A program made the position numbers and the translations under genes. From assembly GCA_018064605.1 (NCBI GenBank), contig JAGHUX010000019.1, forward strand, positions 1 to 46,942: a DNA stretch of 46,942 nt, written 5' to 3'. Source of the stretch: Candidatus Limimorpha caballi (GTDB taxonomy: Bacteria > Bacteroidota > Bacteroidia > Bacteroidales > F082). The notes below the pieces were generated by a model. It saw nothing but the letters and a program-made list of their open reading frames with translations. It had not been told where the DNA came from and made no database searches. This document shows, in pieces, positions 39,419 to 46,942 of this stretch. The stretch's first letter is position 1. The number at the start of each line of letters is the position of its first letter.

Positions 39419-42228
39419 AAATACTTCGCGGTATATCCGACATTTTTCTTGACGATTTCCTCGGGTGTGCCTTGCGCCAGAATCATGCCGCCGCGCTCGC
39501 CGCCCTCGGGCCCCATGTCGATGATGTAGTCGGCCATCTTTATCACGTCCATGTTGTGCTCGATGATGAGCACGGTGTTACCTTTGTCAACGAGTTTGTT
39601 CAGCACGTCCATCAGCACCTTGATGTCCTCGAAATGCAGCCCTGTCGTCGGCTCGTCGAGGATGTAGAGCGTCTTTCCTGTGTCGCGTTTCGACAGTTCG
39701 GTGGCTAATTTCACGCGTTGAGCCTCGCCGCCAGACAGCGTCGTCGATGGCTGTCCTAACGTGATATAACCGAGTCCGACATCCTGCAACGTCTTGATTT
39801 TCTGTAATATGACAGGGAAGTTCTCGAAGAAGGTGACGGCCTCGTCGATGGTGAGGTTCAGCACGTCGTTGATAGATTTTCCTTTGAAACGCACTTCGAG
39901 CGTCTCGCGGTTATAGCGCATCCCTTGGCATGTCTCGCATTTCACCTGAACGTCGGGGAGGAAGTTCATCTCGATGACGCGCACGCCCGCCCCCTGGCAT
40001 GTCTCGCAGCGTCCGCCTTTCACGTTGAACGAGAAACGCCCTGACTTATAGCCTCTTATCTTCGACTCCGGCAGCTCGCCGTACAGTTTTCTTATCTCGT
40101 CAAAGACTTTCGTGTAGGTCGCCGGATTCGACCTCGGCGTCTTGCCTATCGGTGCCTGGTCGATCTCGATGACCTTGTCGATGAACTGCAGCCCTTCGAT
40201 TTTCTCATACGGCAGCGGGTTCTTCTCCGAGCGGTAGAAATGCTTCGACAGGATAGGGTAGAGGGTCTCGTTGACGAGCGTCGATTTCCCTGAGCCTGAG
40301 ACACCTGTCACGCAGGTCATCACGCCGAGCGGGATGTCAAGCGTCACGTCCTTGAGGTTGTGCCCGGAGGCCTTATATAATATAAGGTGTTGTCCGTCGA
40401 ACGGCTTCCTGCGTGTCGCCGGCACTTCGATGCGCCGCTTCCCGTTGAGGTAGTCGCACGTCAGCCCCTTGCCTTTCTTCAGCGCGCCCGGTTTGCCTTG
40501 GAAGACGACCTCGCCGCCGTTGACGCCCGCGCCCGGGCCGATGTCAACGAGATAGTCGGACGCCAACATGGTGTCTTTGTCGTGCTCGACGACGATGACG
40601 CTGTTGCCGATGTCGCGCAGCTCCTTCAGCGACTCAATAAGCCGGTGGTTGTCACGCTGGTGCAGCCCGATGCTCGGCTCGTCCAGGATGTAAAGGATGC
40701 CTGTCAGCTGCGAGCCGATCTGTGTGGCGAGCCGGATGCGTTGAGCCTCGCCGCCCGACAGGCTCTTCGCCGGACGGTTCATGTTCAGGTAGTCGATGCC
40801 GACGTTGAGCAGGAAGTTGATGCGTTTCTTTATCTCGATGAGGATGTCGTGCGAGATCTCCTTCTGTTTTTCATTCAGATGGCCGGGCAGCTCGTTGAGC
40901 CATCGCGACAGCGTGGTGATGTCCATCTCCGCGAGTTCGGAGATGTTCTTCCCGTAGAGGCGGAAATACAGCGCCTCTTTCTTGAGACGTCTGCCGTGGC
41001 ATTCGGGACATTCCGCCTCGTTCATGAAGCTGTTGGCCCATTTCAGGATGGAAGCCGGCGCGTTCTCCTCGCTCTGTTTGCGTATGACGTTGACGATTCC
41101 TTCAAAAGGCATTGAGTATGTGGACTTTGTGCCGAGGTATTCTTTCACTACGGTGAACGACTCGCTGCTTCCGTAGAGGATTACGCTCATCGCCGTCTCG
41201 GGTATCTCGTTGATGGGCGTGTCGAGGTCGAAGCCGTAGCGTGCGCCGATGGCCTCGAGCTGGCAGAACACCCAGTTGTTCTTGTATTCGCCGAGCGGGG
41301 CGAGTCCGCCCTGACGGAGACTCTTGCCGCCGTCGGGGATGATCTTGCTCATGTCAACGGTGATGATGGTGCCGAGGCCGTTGCATTTCGGGCACGCACC
41401 ATACGGACTGTTGAAGCTGAATGTGTTGGGCTCCGGGTCTTGGTAGGCTATGCCGGTGGTCGGGCACATGAGCAGCTTGCTGTAATATTTCACATCCGTC
41501 GCGCCTTCCTCAAGCACGTAAAGCATGCCTTTGCCGCGGCGGAACGCCGTCTCCACCGACTTCGTGATGCGTTCCTTGACGTCGCCGTGAACCTCCACGC
41601 GGTCAACGACGATCTCGATGTCGTGCGTCTTGTAACGGTCGAGCTGCATCCCGAAGACCAACTCGCGGATGACGCCATCGACGCGCACCTTGATGTACCC
41701 CTGCTGTCGTATCTGCTCGAACAACTCGCGGTAATGACCTTTCCTGCCTCGCACTACCGGGGCCAAGACGTTGATTCTCTTGTTTTTATATTGCTCCATT
41801 ATCATGGTGGTGATCTGCTCTTCGGAGTAACGCACCATCTTCTCGCCGGTGTTGTATGAGAACGGCTCGGCGGCCCTCGCGTAAAGCAGACGCATGAAGT
41901 CGTAAATCTCGGTGATGGTCCCGACGGTAGAGCGCGGGTTCTTGTTCACGGACTTCTGCTCGATGGAGATGACGGGGCTGAGGCCGTTGATCTCATCGAC
42001 GTCGGGACGCTCCATGTTGCCGATGAACTGGCGGGCGTAGGCGGAGAACGACTCCATGTAACGCCGCTGCCCTTCGGCGTATATCGTCTCGAAGGCGAGC
42101 GACGACTTCCCGCTGCCGCTCAGGCCCGTGATGACCACGAACTTGTCGCGCGGGATGCGCAAGTCGATGTTCTTCAGGTTGTTCTCACGCGCACCGTAAA
42201 TCTCCAAAAATTCGTCTTCTGATTTCAT
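39397..42228 (-). CDS. uvrA: excinuclease ABC subunit A
   Basis: The 943-residue product is full length. It has two ABC cassettes: Walker [10 protein letters not shown] (35-43) and GVSGSGKST; signatures [16 protein letters not shown] and [15 protein letters not shown]; Walker [11 protein letters not shown] and [10 protein letters not shown]. The second zinc finger ([11 protein letters not shown], then VKCETCQG) is intact. The first has CPTTG in place of CxxCG, with GACPKCNG kept, as in other Bacteroidetes. It finds DNA damage with UvrB in nucleotide excision repair. Confidence 0.97.
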   Translation of the reverse strand: MKSEDEFLEIYGARENNLKNIDLRIPRDKFVVITGLSGSGKSSLAFETIYAEGQRRYMESFSAYARQFIGNMERPDVDEINGLSPVISIEQKSVNKNPRSTVGTITEIYDFMRLLYARAAEPFSYNTGEKMVRYSEEQITTMIMEQYKNKRINVLAPVVRGRKGHYRELFEQIRQQGYIKVRVDGVIRELVFGMQLDRYKTHDIEIVVDRVEVHGDVKERITKSVETAFRRGKGMLYVLEEGATDVKYYSKLLMCPTTGIAYQDPEPNTFSFNSPYGACPKCNGLGTIITVDMSKIIPDGGKSLRQGGLAPLGEYKNNWVFCQLEAIGARYGFDLDTPINEIPETAMSVILYGSSESFTVVKEYLGTKSTYSMPFEGIVNVIRKQSEENAPASILKWANSFMNEAECPECHGRRLKKEALYFRLYGKNISELAEMDITTLSRWLNELPGHLNEKQKEISHDILIEIKKRINFLLNVGIDYLNMNRPAKSLSGGEAQRIRLATQIGSQLTGILYILDEPSIGLHQRDNHRLIESLKELRDIGNSVIVVEHDKDTMLASDYLVDIGPGAGVNGGEVVFQGKPGALKKGKGLTCDYLNGKRRIEVPATRRKPFDGQHLILYKASGHNLKDVTLDIPLGVMTCVTGVSGSGKSTLVNETLYPILSKHFYRSEKNPLPYEKIEGLQFIDKVIEIDQAPIGKTPRSNPATYTKVFDEIRKLYGELPESKIRGYKSGRFSFNVKGGRCETCQGAGVRVIEMNFLPDVQVKCETCQGMRYNRETLEVRFKGKSINDVLNLTIDEAVTFFENFPVILQKIKTLQDVGLGYITLGQPSTTLSGGEAQRVKLATELSKRDTGKTLYILDEPTTGLHFEDIKVLMDVLNKLVDKGNTVLIIEHNMDVIKMADYIIDMGPEGGERGGMILAQGTPEEIVKKNVGYTAKYLRLEISC

Positions 42229-42235
42229 GTCTCAA

Positions 42236-42285
42236 AACTCCAAATTCTCTCTTAACTCTACTCTCTACTCTCTACTCTCTTAACT
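42236..42285. repeat. (CTACTCTCTACTCT)n word array
   Basis: TTCTCTCTTAACTCTACTC and ACTCTCTACTCTCTTAAC words fill the space between the lytic transglycosylase stop and the uvrA start, leaving no obvious uvrA promoter. Confidence 0.75.
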
Positions 42286-42286
42286 G

Positions 42287-43285
42287 TTAAATGGTGTCGT
42301 TCTCAAACTCGGCGAAGTCAATGTCGCCCAACGCCTCCTTGCTGTACGCCGCCGTGATGTTGAACGGCTTGAGCGGAATCTTGACCTCGTATGTCTTATT
42401 TCCCTTGACTCTCAATTTGTTGGAACGCAGCCACGGGTTGAAAGTCTTCAGGAGCTTGTAGGTTATACCATGTTCCTTCGCGAAATCAGCCCAGTTGTCG
42501 ATATCTTCCTTGATGGTGACTTTCTTGTATTTAAATGGTTGATATTCAAGGTTCTTGCTGATGTATATGCCGTGTTGCTCGGGGTTCTCGAAGATTGTTT
42601 TTATTGCGAGGATGCGGAAGACGTAACGCTCCGTCTCGTCGGCCATCAGCAGGTCATAGTATGACGTGACTTTCTGTTCTTTCATGAATTTCTGGACGCG
42701 TCGCGTGCCGGCGTTGAACGAGGCGGCGACGAGGGTCCAGTTGTTGAACGTCTTGTAGGCCTTCTGGAAATACTTGCAGGCCGCCTCCGTCTCAAGCTCG
42801 ACGTTGTAGCGCATGTCAACGTCTTTGTTTATCTCCAGCCCGAAGTCCTTGCCCGTCGATTCCATGAACTGCCAGAACCCGACGGCGCCTGACGGCGAGA
42901 CGGCGTTGGTGAGCGTGCTCTCGATGACGCAGAGATACTTGAAGTCGTCGGGAATCTGGTATTTCTCGAGGATCGGCTCGATGACAGGGAACCAGCGTTT
43001 CGAGCGTTTCAGCAGAAGCATGGTGTTGCTGTGGAAATAGCAGTTCGACAGCAGCTCGCGCTCGTACCTCTCCCTGATGTTGAACATCTCAAGCGGCACG
43101 CGCTCGCCCGCGAACGTTATGTCGTCCTGGAACTCGATGTCGTGGCTCTGTATGCAGATCTGCTCCAGCGTCGGACGGTGGTTCGCAGTGTTTATCGCCA
43201 TGATGCTCAGTACGACGGCTAATGTCGCCAACAGGCACACTGAAGTCGTCAGGATTATCAGAAGCGTTTTTGTCTTTTTCTCCAT
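42287..43285 (-). CDS. membrane-bound lytic transglycosylase, MltD/SLT-like
   Basis: The 332-residue protein has one N-terminal membrane segment (about 8-30: LLIILTTSVCLLATLAVVLS). The SLT domain runs about 100-245: VIESTLTNAVSPSGAVGFWQF contains the catalytic Glu (ES motif) and the GxxGxxQF strand, and AASFNAGTRRV the NAG motif. It cleaves peptidoglycan with formation of 1,6-anhydro ends. The C-terminus has a single degenerate LysM-like part (WADFAKEHGITYKLLKTFNP). A 16-bp repeat array is 32 bases upstream. Confidence 0.9.
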   Translation of the reverse strand: MEKKTKTLLIILTTSVCLLATLAVVLSIMAINTANHRPTLEQICIQSHDIEFQDDITFAGERVPLEMFNIRERYERELLSNCYFHSNTMLLLKRSKRWFPVIEPILEKYQIPDDFKYLCVIESTLTNAVSPSGAVGFWQFMESTGKDFGLEINKDVDMRYNVELETEAACKYFQKAYKTFNNWTLVAASFNAGTRRVQKFMKEQKVTSYYDLLMADETERYVFRILAIKTIFENPEQHGIYISKNLEYQPFKYKKVTIKEDIDNWADFAKEHGITYKLLKTFNPWLRSNKLRVKGNKTYEVKIPLKPFNITAAYSKEALGDIDFAEFENDTI

Positions 43286-43317
43286 AAAAATTTTTATGAC
43301 ACGAAAAACAATAATGA

Positions 43318-43413
43318 GATTGCTCGACTCCGGGATTGCTCGACTCCGGGATTGCTCGACTCAGAGATTGCTCCACTCCGAGATTGCTCCACTCCGAGAT
43401 TGCTCCACTCCGC
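43318..43413. repeat. six 16-bp direct repeats GATTGCTCGACTCCGG
   Basis: Units start at 43318, 43334, 43350, 43366, 43382 and 43398, each exactly 16 bases. Units 4-6 have GCTCCACTCCGA. They are followed by CGGTCGCAATGACG, a T7G9 run (43442-43457) and a GC hairpin (GGCGCGGC/GCCGCGCC, 43462-43480). Confidence 0.9.
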
Positions 43414-43501
43414 TGTGCTGCGGTCGCAATGACGCGCGGCATTTTTTTGGGGGGGGGATGTGGCGCGGCTTCGCCGCGCCCGTTTTCCCCGAAAAGGCTG
43501 T

Positions 43502-43530
43502 CGTCATTGCGAGCGAGGTCGAGCAATCTA
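43502..43530. repeat. inverted partner CGTCATTGCGAGCGAGGTCGAGCAATC
   Basis: CGTCATTGCGAGC and GTCGAGCAATC are the complement of the right end of the 16-bp array (GATTGCTCC ... GGTCGCAATGACG). The element overlaps the lpdA stop. The GTCATTGCGAG core is a widespread bacterial intergenic repeat. Confidence 0.75.
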
Positions 43531-44919
43531 CAGGTGAACGACCTCTCCGTATGCCGCTGCTGCGGCCTCCATCATGGCCTCCGACATTGTCGGGTGCGGG
43601 AAGACGTTCTCGATGATGTCGCGGCCTGTCGCGCCGAGTTCGCGGCCGAGCACCGCCGTGGCGACCATCTCCGTCACGTTCTCGCCCACCATGTGGCAGC
43701 CGAGCCAGTTGCCGGTCTTCGCGTCGAACACCACCTTGATGAAACCGTCCTTGTTGCCCGCCGCCGCTGCCTTGCCTGACGCGGTGAACGGGAACTTGCC
43801 GACCTTCACCTCATAACCCGCCGCAATAGCTTTCGCCTCACTCATGCCTACCGAAGCGACCTCCGGAGTGATGTATGTGCAGCCGGGGATATTGTTGTAA
43901 TTCAACGGCTTCGGGTCCATGCCGCAGAACTTCTCAACGCAGATGATGGCTTCGTGCGATGCCTTGTGCGCCAATGCCGGGCCGTGGACGATGTCGCCGA
44001 TGGCATAGACACCTTCGACGTTGGTCCTGTAATATTCATCGACGTTGATTTTGCCGCGCTCGCTCGTGATGCCGAGGTTCTCCAATCCGAGGCCTTCAAG
44101 GTTGGTCTGCACGCCCACAGCCGAGAGCACGATGTCGGCCTCAACGACTTTCTCGCCTTTCTTCGTCTCAATGGTGCAGACGCATTTCTCACCCGTGGTA
44201 TCGACATTAGTGACCGATGCCTCTGTCATGACGGTCATCTTCAGCTTCTTGAAGCAACGCTCGATCTGTTTTGAAACCTCTTCGTCTTCGACAGGAAGCA
44301 CGTTCGGCATGAACTCCACGAGGGTTACCTTCACGCCCATCGAGGTGAAGAAGAAAGCGAACTCCGAGCCGATGGCTCCTGATCCGACGACGACCATCGT
44401 CTCCGGCAACTTGTTCAGCACCAACGCCTCACGGTAGCTGATGATTTTCTTCCTGTCGATAGGCAGCGCCGGCAGCTGACGCACGTGCGAGCCTGTGGCG
44501 AGGATGATGTGGTCGGCTTCGTATATCGTCTCAACGCCTTCAGTGTCAACGACCTTCACCGTCTTCTCCGCTGTGAGCGAGCCGAAGCCGTTGATGAGCT
44601 CGACGTTGTTTTTCTTGAATAGATACTGTACACCTTTGCTCATGCCATCGGCGACGCCGCGGCTGCGGGCAACGACAGCGTCCATGTCGGGCTTCACCTC
44701 GCCTTCGAGCTTAATGCCGTAGTTTTCAGCGTGTTGCATGTATGTGTAAACCGCCGCGCTCTTCAGCAAGGCCTTCGTCGGGATGCAGCCCCAGTTGAGA
44801 CATGTGCCGCCAATCTCCGACTTCTCGACGACGGCGACTTTCTTTCCGAGCTGCGAGGCTCTGATTGCAGCGACATATCCGCCAGGACCGCTGCCAATGA
44901 CAATAACATCGTACTTCAT
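43528..44919 (-). CDS. lpdA: dihydrolipoyl dehydrogenase
   Basis: Start at 44919 (MKYDVIVIGSGPGGYVAA); 463 residues. FAD-binding GSGPGG (9-14), redox disulfide Cys40/Cys45 (GGTCLNWGCIPTKAL), NAD-binding GSGAIGSEFA near 180 and the C-terminal His-Glu pair in HPTMSEAM. It is the E3 of 2-oxo acid dehydrogenases or the glycine cleavage system. No E1 or E2 genes are nearby, so the partner is elsewhere. A weak promoter (TATCTTCG, minus, 44978-44985) lies 58 bases upstream. Confidence 0.96.
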   Translation of the reverse strand: MKYDVIVIGSGPGGYVAAIRASQLGKKVAVVEKSEIGGTCLNWGCIPTKALLKSAAVYTYMQHAENYGIKLEGEVKPDMDAVVARSRGVADGMSKGVQYLFKKNNVELINGFGSLTAEKTVKVVDTEGVETIYEADHIILATGSHVRQLPALPIDRKKIISYREALVLNKLPETMVVVGSGAIGSEFAFFFTSMGVKVTLVEFMPNVLPVEDEEVSKQIERCFKKLKMTVMTEASVTNVDTTGEKCVCTIETKKGEKVVEADIVLSAVGVQTNLEGLGLENLGITSERGKINVDEYYRTNVEGVYAIGDIVHGPALAHKASHEAIICVEKFCGMDPKPLNYNNIPGCTYITPEVASVGMSEAKAIAAGYEVKVGKFPFTASGKAAAAGNKDGFIKVVFDAKTGNWLGCHMVGENVTEMVATAVLGRELGATGRDIIENVFPHPTMSEAMMEAAAAAYGEVVHL

Positions 44920-45026
44920 GATAATCAATATTTTATGTTAAATTTTTATTTTATTTCCATTGAAAAATTCCAAGCCGCGAAGATACGAATTTTTCCCACA
45001 TGATTTTAATTGCGCGTAAAATATTA

Positions 45027-45142
45027 ATGTGTGGCGAAAAAACAGCTGAGCGAGAGGAGATAATAGAGGAGCAGGATGGATTAAGGTAACAGGCACGTTG
45101 CACAAATGAAAGTCTGATTGCAATGATCGGACTTCCTTTTTT
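45027..45142 (+). other. short frame followed by a Rho-independent terminator
   Basis: The 280-base gap after lpdA holds a 20-codon frame (45027-45089, MCGEKTAEREEIIEEQDGLR) and, from 45110, a hairpin AAGTCTGAT/ATCGGACTT followed by TTTTTT. The terminator points along the plus strand, so some plus-strand RNA is likely ended here. The short frame is unproven and may be a gene remnant; nothing else is seen in the gap. Confidence 0.45.
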
Positions 45143-45209
45143 CAATCACAACCGATGTCGTTAAAATAAATCATCAAAATAGAAAGTTAAAAGTTAAAAA
45201 GACATCAAG

Positions 45210-45521
45210 ATGGAAGACAGCAAGACAATGGTGGGACAGGCCGCACCGGAACAGATCGAGGCCTGGAAGAAGAGACACGGCGCTATTTATACGGCTACGG
45301 CAGAGAACCATATCGCTTATTTCCGCAAGCCGACACGCAAGGAACTGAGCTACGCCATGCGTCTGCATGACGACAGTTTGGCCATGACGGAAACGGTTTT
45401 GAAACAGTGTTATCTGGGTGGTTCAACCGTATTTTACGAGGAAGTCGAATTCATGCTCGGAGCAGCTGGTCTTATCGAGAAACTCGTGGTTGCTAAAAAG
45501 GCGGAGGTGGGGGAGCTTTAG
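45210..45521 (+). CDS. phage tail assembly chaperone-like protein (gpG-type)
   Basis: The 103-residue hydrophilic protein (MEDSKTMVGQAAPEQIEAWK, TRKELSYAMRLHDDSLAMTE, TVFYEEVEFMLGAAGLIEKL) is of the DUF6848-like type seen in Bacteroidetes phages. I base the phage call on the pattern: a gene of about 100 codons, a second frame shifted by -1 overlapping its end, and next a tape-measure start. That is the conserved G / G-T / tape-measure order of tailed phages. Function by homology alone is weak. Confidence 0.6.
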   Translation: MEDSKTMVGQAAPEQIEAWKKRHGAIYTATAENHIAYFRKPTRKELSYAMRLHDDSLAMTETVLKQCYLGGSTVFYEEVEFMLGAAGLIEKLVVAKKAEVGEL

Positions 45522-45682
45522 AAAGGGCCGACGGAAGCGTCAGCCGCAACCCCGTGGGCTACATTGACACGATGCTGGAATACTACCTCCACATCGACCC
45601 TACGACGCTGACGGACGAGGAATGGGCGGAGAAGTTTGCTCAACTTGCCGATATAAGGAAGAGGGAAAATGGCGGGAAATGA
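45497..45682 (+). CDS. -1 frame extension of the tail chaperone (gpGT-like)
   Basis: This open frame overlaps the end of the previous gene and has no good start codon. It reads GALERADGSVSRNPVGYIDT, then EYYLHIDPTTLTDEEWAEKF and AQLADIRKRENGGK. A -1 slip at GTG GGG GAG (G5 run, 45509-45513) would join it to the first protein. The EEWAEK.AQLADIRK end is like the T domains of tail assembly chaperones. The frameshift is inferred, not shown. Confidence 0.5.
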   Translation, partial: KGGGGGALERADGSVSRNPVGYIDTMLEYYLHIDPTTLTDEEWAEKFAQLADIRKRENGGK

Positions 45683-45847
45683 TTAAAACAGATGGCTGTT
45701 GATTTCACTCGGATAACCTGATGAAGAGATGTTGCCCTTAAATGCCTTGATTGTGCACGATATGATAAAAAACACAAGGTATATTGCGCAGACTACCAAG
45801 ACGGCGAAACATACAAACAAGGCGACTAAAGCAATAAATGACAACAT
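45683..45847 (-). CDS. small membrane protein, hypothetical
   Basis: From 45847 (MLSFIALVALFVCFAVLVVC) the product has 54 residues with one long hydrophobic segment, then CTIKAFKGNISSSGYPSEIN. TACCTTTG (minus, 45868-45875) lies 20 bases before this start, which is why I do not use a Met further upstream. It begins one base after the end of the -1 frame of the chaperone and is antisense to phage transcription. Function unknown. Confidence 0.4.
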   Translation of the reverse strand: MLSFIALVALFVCFAVLVVCAIYLVFFIISCTIKAFKGNISSSGYPSEINSHLF

Positions 45848-45904
45848 CGTTTCTATAATTAAGGCTGCAAAGGTAAGTATAATTTTCAAATAGTCAACAA
45901 AAAA

Positions 45905-46262
45905 ATGCCAAGCGAAGTAAAATTTACGATTAATATTGGCGGAAATGCCTACACTGGTATTGCTGAACTTGATGAGGCAATGCAGAATTTGAATATATCT
46001 GCAAAAAACACTTCGGATGCATTTAATATGTTGAGTAATTTTTCATTCAGGTTTGAAAAATATTACAAAATCATTACAAAACGTATCCAACAACGTTCAG
46101 TCAGCCATCCAGCCCGGCATAGCGTTGGACAGTTCGCTCTGCACCGACTACCTGGTTTTCGTGTACTACTTGTACTTCAATTCCGGTGACGTGGACTTGA
46201 GCGGCAGCGGCTACCGTAGCTATGGGCACTCGGTGCGCCCAGTCTGCCCGTCGCAGAATTGA
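45905..46262 (+). pseudogene. truncated phage tape-measure start joined to a FISUMP/DUF1566-like C-terminus
   Basis: The start MPSEVKFTINIGGNAYTGIA, then ELDEAMQNLNISAKNTSDAF is typical of phage tape-measure N-termini. One extra base in the A5 run near 46050 shifts the frame; in the restored frame it continues FENITKSLQNVSNNVQSAIQ and PGIALDSS. From there the sequence becomes LCTDYLVFVYYLYFNSGDVD and LSGSGYRSYGHSVRPVCPSQN with a stop, which matches the end of FISUMP/DUF1566-type C-type-lectin-like domains (YYLYFNSG, Y.HSVRPV). Two unrelated genes are thus joined at about 46129-46135. Nothing else of the phage follows. Confidence 0.65.
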
Positions 46263-46289
46263 CATATGTCGGCGTGAGACGCAAATTGA

Positions 46290-46338
46290 GTAGAGACGGT
46301 TTTTAAAATAGTAGAGACGGGGCACGCCCCGTCTCTAC
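46290..46338. repeat. GTAGAGACGGGGC palindrome with half copy
   Basis: GTAGAGACGGGGC (46311-46323) and GCCCCGTCTCTAC (46326-46338) form a 13-bp hairpin with a 2-base centre. A half copy GTAGAGACGG begins at 46290. This type of dispersed palindrome occurs in several bacterial phyla. Confidence 0.85.
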
Positions 46339-46426
46339 GAGTTCCAAACTCTCTTAACTCTCCTCTCTTAACAGAAAATAACCCCACACTCCAAACTTTA
46401 TAAACTTTACAAACTTTCAAACTTTT
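46339..46426. repeat. AACTCTC and AAACTTTATAAAC word arrays
   Basis: CTCTTAACTCTCCTCTC words are followed by AAACTTTATAAACTTTAC and AAACTTTCAAACTTT words, combining two word families found elsewhere in the window. It ends 5 bases before the promoter of the last gene. Confidence 0.7.
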
Positions 46427-46430
46427 TCAT

Positions 46431-46438
46431 TATCTTTG
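46431..46438 (+). promoter_or_regulatory. TATCTTTG promoter element
   Basis: TATCTTTGCCGCCG, 23 bases before the last gene. Confidence 0.65.
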
Positions 46439-46460
46439 CCGCCGAAAAATACATCGCGTT

Positions 46461-46942
46461 ATGAAGTACCCGATCGGAACCCAGACATTCAGCAAAATCA
46501 TCGAAGAAGGCATGGTGTATGTCGATAAGACAGACCTTGTCTATAACCTCGCGCAAAAAAACATCTGCTTTCTGTGCCGCCCGCGGAGGTTCGGGAAATC
46601 ATTGTTAATATCAACGCTCGAAAGCTATTTCAAAGGTGAGAAGGAGCTTTTCAAAGGCTTGAAAATCGAAGAGTTGGAGAAGGACTGGACGCAGTATCCG
46701 GTGTTCAGGATGGACTTCGCACAGGGCGGTTATGGTGTTGAAGGCGACCTTAAAAAGGAAATTGACAAATGCCTTACCAAGTGGGAACGCCAGCTCGGAA
46801 TAGAGAAACAAATTGATAAACTGGGGTCGAGGTTCTCCGATATTCTCGCCGAGGCTCACCGACAGACCGGCCGGAAATGTGTCGTTCTCATCGACGAGTA
46901 CGACAAGCCGCTGTTAGATGTCTTGATGGAGCCGATGGAGGC
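46461..46942 (+). CDS. AAA-ATPase-like/DUF1703 nuclease-type protein, partial
   Basis: The first 160 residues are present; the gene runs off the window. MKYPIGTQTFSKIIEEGMVY, then VDKTDLVYNLAQ is the standard start of the PF09820 family. Walker A is CRPRRFGKSLL near residue 38-48 and Walker B is VVLIDEYDKPL near 142. The missing C-terminus normally holds a PD-(D/E)XK nuclease-like domain (DUF1703). These genes occur in many copies in Bacteroidales; their function is unknown. Confidence 0.9.
   Translation, partial: MKYPIGTQTFSKIIEEGMVYVDKTDLVYNLAQKNICFLCRPRRFGKSLLISTLESYFKGEKELFKGLKIEELEKDWTQYPVFRMDFAQGGYGVEGDLKKEIDKCLTKWERQLGIEKQIDKLGSRFSDILAEAHRQTGRKCVVLIDEYDKPLLDVLMEPME

Noticed and set aside
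43089..43526. Minus-strand frame made from the 16-bp array (EQSLSRAIPESSNPGVEQS)
   Set aside because: It translates repeat DNA and overlaps the start of the lytic transglycosylase gene; no promoter or ribosome site.
45210..46262. A functional prophage
   Set aside because: Only a chaperone pair and a broken tape-measure start are present; no capsid, terminase, portal or integrase genes lie in the window.

Overview
The window looks like a chromosomal segment of a gut- or rumen-type Bacteroidales. The evidence is the recurrent promoter element TAnnTTTG about 30-60 bases before starts on both strands, a tmRNA with the tag GENNYALAA, a DUF2027-type Smr protein, a Bacteroidetes-type UvrA, BspA-like leucine-rich-repeat surface proteins, and many DUF4143 AAA ATPases. 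No species can be named from the sequence alone.

The left part (1-26.6 kb, mostly minus strand) is accessory. It starts with an ATPase remnant, a histidine acid phosphatase lipoprotein and an Ala-rich secreted protein. Next comes a three-gene lipoprotein operon: two choloylglycine-hydrolase-like Ntn hydrolases around a YtcJ-type amidohydrolase. From 7.7 to 26.6 kb secreted surface proteins (BspA LRR, GLUG, and a Gly-rich seven-repeat protein) alternate with DUF4143 ATPases (two intact, three with large internal deletions) and one Fic enzyme. The surface proteins share a short C-terminal tail ending in (Y)xPxKVxFxK. Tail copies without a gene body lie beside the ATPase and fic genes, so the block reads as cassettes separated by direct repeats. 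Intergenic spaces are filled with short-word repeats such as (TTAGTCT)n, in one case a perfect 27-bp hairpin. One housekeeping gene (YhcC-type radical SAM) sits inside this block.

The middle part (26.7-32.7 kb) holds an Smr protein, an AbiEii-type nucleotidyltransferase with its small partner, tRNA-Arg(CCG), tmRNA, a LOG-family protein, tRNA-Gly(CCC) and tRNA-Val(TAC). After these come three tandem YafQ-type toxin-antitoxin modules, each with its own promoter and a similar palindromic operator; the middle toxin is frameshifted at an A6 run.

The right part (32.7-44.9 kb) is core genome: an MFS transporter, an M16 zinc protease, rsmG, a GH73 glucosaminidase with LysM, uvrA, an MltD-like lytic transglycosylase and lpdA. 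After lpdA lies a small phage-derived island. It has a tail-chaperone-like gene with a likely -1 frameshift extension, then a broken tape-measure start fused to the C-terminal end of a FISUMP/DUF1566-like lectin domain. The window ends inside an AAA-ATPase/DUF1703-type gene.
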